64,000 nt of DNA, from positions 1,364,001 to 1,428,000 of the forward strand of contig NZ_JAMBOD010000001.1 of assembly GCF_023715445.1 (NCBI RefSeq), read 5' to 3'. The position numbers and the translations under genes are program-made. Below are positions 62,553 to 64,000 of the stretch, piece by piece. Within the stretch, counting starts at the first letter, position 1; every line of letters begins with the position of its first letter. The notes under the pieces are model-generated. The model did no database searches. It saw nothing but the letters and a program-made list of their open reading frames with translations, and was not told the origin of the DNA. This DNA comes from Fictibacillus nanhaiensis. GTDB lineage: Bacteria; Bacillota; Bacilli; Bacillales; Fictibacillaceae.

Positions 62553-62648
62553 GGTTTTCCTCCTTAATGGAATTTAATTACTATTTTATAGTTTAGCATA
62601 ACGTTAAATAAAATTGCAGAATAATTATAATTTTTTGATAGATTTAGA

Positions 62649-62681
62649 CAAAAAAAAGGGCGACCGAAGTCACCCTTTTGG
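62649..62681 (-). terminator. Terminator of the redoxin-dps pair
   Basis: Read leftwards, AAAGGGTGAC-TTCG-GTCGCCCTTT followed by TTTTT; UUCG tetraloop. Confidence 0.9.
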
Positions 62682-62683
62682 TT

Positions 62684-63118
62684 TTAACTCACGAAAGCAC
62701 GAAGCATCCAGTTATGCTTTGCCAGGCTTTCACGAACTGAAAGCAGCATATCATGTGTAACTTCATCGCCTTCGCGCTCGGTTACTTCCATACCTTCTTT
62801 AATCTCGGAAATCAATAGCTCAAAATCATTTATTACGTTATGAACCATCTCTTCTGCTTTTTCGCCGCCTTTCGCTTCTTCTATTGTAGCCATCTCCAAA
62901 TATTCTTTCATTGTTGCTACGGGTGTTCCCTTTAGAATGAGCAGACGTTCAGCGAGTTCATCAATGTTCGTTGCTGCTTCATTGTAAAGTTCCTCAAATT
63001 TTTCATGAAGCGTAAAAAAGTGAGGTCCTTTTACATACCAATGATAGTTATGCAGTTTCACAAATAGCACGTTCCAGTTGGCAACTTGTTTGTTTAGTAC
63101 ATCTTGAATGGAATTCAT
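62684..63118 (-). CDS. dps: Dps/ferritin-like DNA-protecting protein
   Basis: 144 aa four-helix protein forming 12-mers that oxidise and store iron and protect DNA. The inter-subunit ferroxidase ligands lie in [43 protein letters not shown]. Start at 63118: AGGAGG is 8 bp away, whereas ATG 63124 is only 2 bp from it. It begins 12 bp after the redoxin stop, whose TAG lies in the ribosome site, so both are coupled. No clear PerR box upstream. Confidence 0.93.
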   Translation of the reverse strand: MNSIQDVLNKQVANWNVLFVKLHNYHWYVKGPHFFTLHEKFEELYNEAATNIDELAERLLILKGTPVATMKEYLEMATIEEAKGGEKAEEMVHNVINDFELLISEIKEGMEVTEREGDEVTHDMLLSVRESLAKHNWMLRAFVS

Positions 63119-63130
63119 AAACATAACCTC

Positions 63131-63580
63131 CTATTTTGTTTCTTCATTTAAAACACGGTTCAAGCGTTTGCGAAGCATGTCCATTCCGCTTCCCCCCGCT
63201 TGAAAGTGACGAAGTTTTCCTTCTCTATCGAACACATAATATGCAGGTACATATTTATTTTCAAATGCATCTGTCAGTATGTGCTCACTGTCTACATAGA
63301 CCGGTTGAGTAATATCATGTCCAATAGCCATCTGTTCAATCACACTTATGTCCAGATCGTTTTCAGAACGAGGCATGTGGACTGCAACCACGTTTAGATC
63401 ATCTTCATACTCATCACGTAGTTCGTTCACATCTGGCATTGCTTCTTTACAAAGACCACAGCTTACCGACCAAAAATGAATCAATGTCGCTTTTTCTCCT
63501 ACTAGATCTACTTTCTTCACTTCCTCGTTCAGCCATGCTGAAGCACCATCTAATTCTGGCATTTGTTCACGTAATTTCAT
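63131..63580 (-). CDS. Thioredoxin-fold redoxin, TlpA-like, cytoplasmic
   Basis: 149 aa without signal peptide or anchor. Active site HFWSVSCGLCKEAMPDV (CGLC), cis-Pro in KYVPAYYVFD, AhpC-TSA/TlpA fold. A thiol reductase or peroxidase is likely. Coupled to dps, which suggests a joint role against peroxide and iron stress. Confidence 0.85.
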   Translation of the reverse strand: MKLREQMPELDGASAWLNEEVKKVDLVGEKATLIHFWSVSCGLCKEAMPDVNELRDEYEDDLNVVAVHMPRSENDLDISVIEQMAIGHDITQPVYVDSEHILTDAFENKYVPAYYVFDREGKLRHFQAGGSGMDMLRKRLNRVLNEETK

Positions 63581-63667
63581 CTCTTATTCCCTCCACTTGT
63601 TAAAAAGAAACAGTTGTTTATTTTTTTGCTTTTTTCTCAAATATTTTTTGGATGTTTTTGTAAAGAT

Positions 63668-63885
63668 GCTTCGTTGTCAGTTGATTGGAGCGCAAGGTGC
63701 GAGACTCCTCGAAAATGAAAATCACATTTTCTTCGTGCGATGTAACGCTGTTGAAGCCTTCCTTGTCCTACGGGATCAGTGTGACAGGTGAGACTCCTAA
63801 GGGCGCATAGCGTCGAGGAGGCTCACCGCACGCCCCGTGGAAAGCGAGCATCCTGGAGCGGAAATCAACCACTTCCACTAACAAC
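63668..63885 (+). repeat. Mosaic intergenic repeat, copy 5
   Basis: GTTGATTGGAGCGCAAGGTG, the 60-bp insert beginning CGAAAATGAAAATC as in copy 3, CGGGATCAGTGTGACAGGTG, GGCTCACCGCACGCCCCGTG, AAAGCGAGCATCCTGGAGCG and AAATCAACC. The ends beyond this are weaker than in copies 3 and 4. Lies between the redoxin start and the peroxiredoxin end. Confidence 0.78.
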
Positions 63886-63911
63886 AAAGAGTGTGCCAAA
63901 CTTTTTTAAAC

Positions 63912-64000
63912 TTATAGTGTTTTTTGACCAGGCTTCCAGTTCGCCGGGCAAAGTCCGCCTGTTTGTAAAGCTTGTAAAACACGCAATGTTTCGTCAGCAT
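63912..64000 (-). CDS. 2-Cys peroxiredoxin, C-terminal part
   Basis: The last 28 codons of a typical 2-Cys peroxiredoxin, DETLRVLQALQTGGLCPANW and KPGQKTL; the Cys is the resolving residue. The rest lies past the right edge. Similar to B. subtilis YkuU. It reduces hydroperoxides with thioredoxin. Confidence 0.85.
   Translation of the reverse strand, partial: ADETLRVLQALQTGGLCPANWKPGQKTL

Noticed and set aside
62615-62635. PerR box (TTATAATTATT) upstream of the TAXI receptor gene
   Set aside because: Only the first 11 of 15 positions fit, in an AT-rich stretch that is probably part of a promoter; the gene is not a peroxide-stress gene.

Overview
The window comes from a low-GC Gram-positive bacterium of the family Bacillaceae. 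The evidence is gene content and gene order close to Bacillus subtilis: cggR-gapA-pgk-tpiA-gpmI-eno, sigL, clpP, trxB-yvcI-rapZ-yvcK-whiA-crh, hisZGDBHAFI, hprK-lgt-yvoD-ppaX-yvoF, yvlBCD, csbA and uvrBA. Regulatory signals are also of the Bacillus type: CggR, CtsR, CcpA and LexA sites, a TRAP-binding trp leader and a cobalamin riboswitch. A genus outside Bacillus sensu stricto (for example Fictibacillus or a relative) is possible, but the sequence alone does not settle it. No rRNA or tRNA genes, CRISPR arrays, complete insertion sequences or prophage were seen.

Layout. 1-1.9 kb: start of a vitamin B12 uptake operon (btuF-btuC) read leftwards from a cobalamin riboswitch. 2-9.7 kb: the central glycolytic operon with a CggR operator. 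9.9-13.4 kb: a glutaredoxin-like gene, sigL, cspD with a structured leader, yvfG and clpP. 13.4-15.2 kb: a solitary trpE behind a full 11-triplet TRAP attenuator. 15.2-22.2 kb: the trxB/yvcI-rapZ-yvcK-whiA-crh cluster and the TPR protein YvcD. 22.6-29.2 kb: the complete histidine operon. 29.3-36.1 kb: a block of accessory genes (Ca2+/H+ antiporter, membrane-TlpA fusion, phosphatase, broken SRPBCC gene, putP, unknown genes) sitting where B. subtilis joins hisZ directly to yvoF. 36.2-40.1 kb: the hprK-lgt-yvoD-ppaX-yvoF operon. 40-45 kb: an acetyltransferase, a Zn-ribbon/S4-like protein, yvlBCD and small membrane proteins. 45-51.4 kb: uvrBA, a TSUP permease and csbA. 51.5-58.5 kb: a Ser/Lys/Tyr-rich small protein followed by a YbdM-like kinase, a DUF2254 protein, an acetyltransferase, an alkyltransferase-like DNA repair protein, YkpA and an old-yellow-enzyme homologue. 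58.8-64 kb: a TAXI-type TRAP transporter operon bracketed by a truncated and a complete dps gene, then a redoxin and the end of a 2-Cys peroxiredoxin.

How the genes work together. Glycolysis and its control are concentrated here. CggR senses fructose-1,6-bisphosphate and represses gapA-eno. HPrK phosphorylates HPr and Crh at Ser46, and the phosphorylated forms are co-repressors for CcpA; a CcpA (cre) site precedes putP. YvcK, RapZ and WhiA link carbon flux to envelope growth and division. Amino-acid synthesis is represented by his and trpE, and genome protection by uvrBA, the alkyltransferase-like protein and Dps.

The least-explained content is intergenic. (1) There are five arrays of short cores repeated every 20-21 bp, i.e. 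two DNA helical turns. (2) There are five copies of a roughly 220-360 bp mosaic element with conserved ends. (3) There is a family of GGGGTC(A/T)GACCCC palindromes in at least two subtypes, several of them directly abutting or overlapping stop codons. These three families are the best candidates for undescribed structure, along with the small-protein/kinase pair at 51.6-52.6 kb and the Zn-ribbon/S4-like gene with its leader at 41-41.7 kb.
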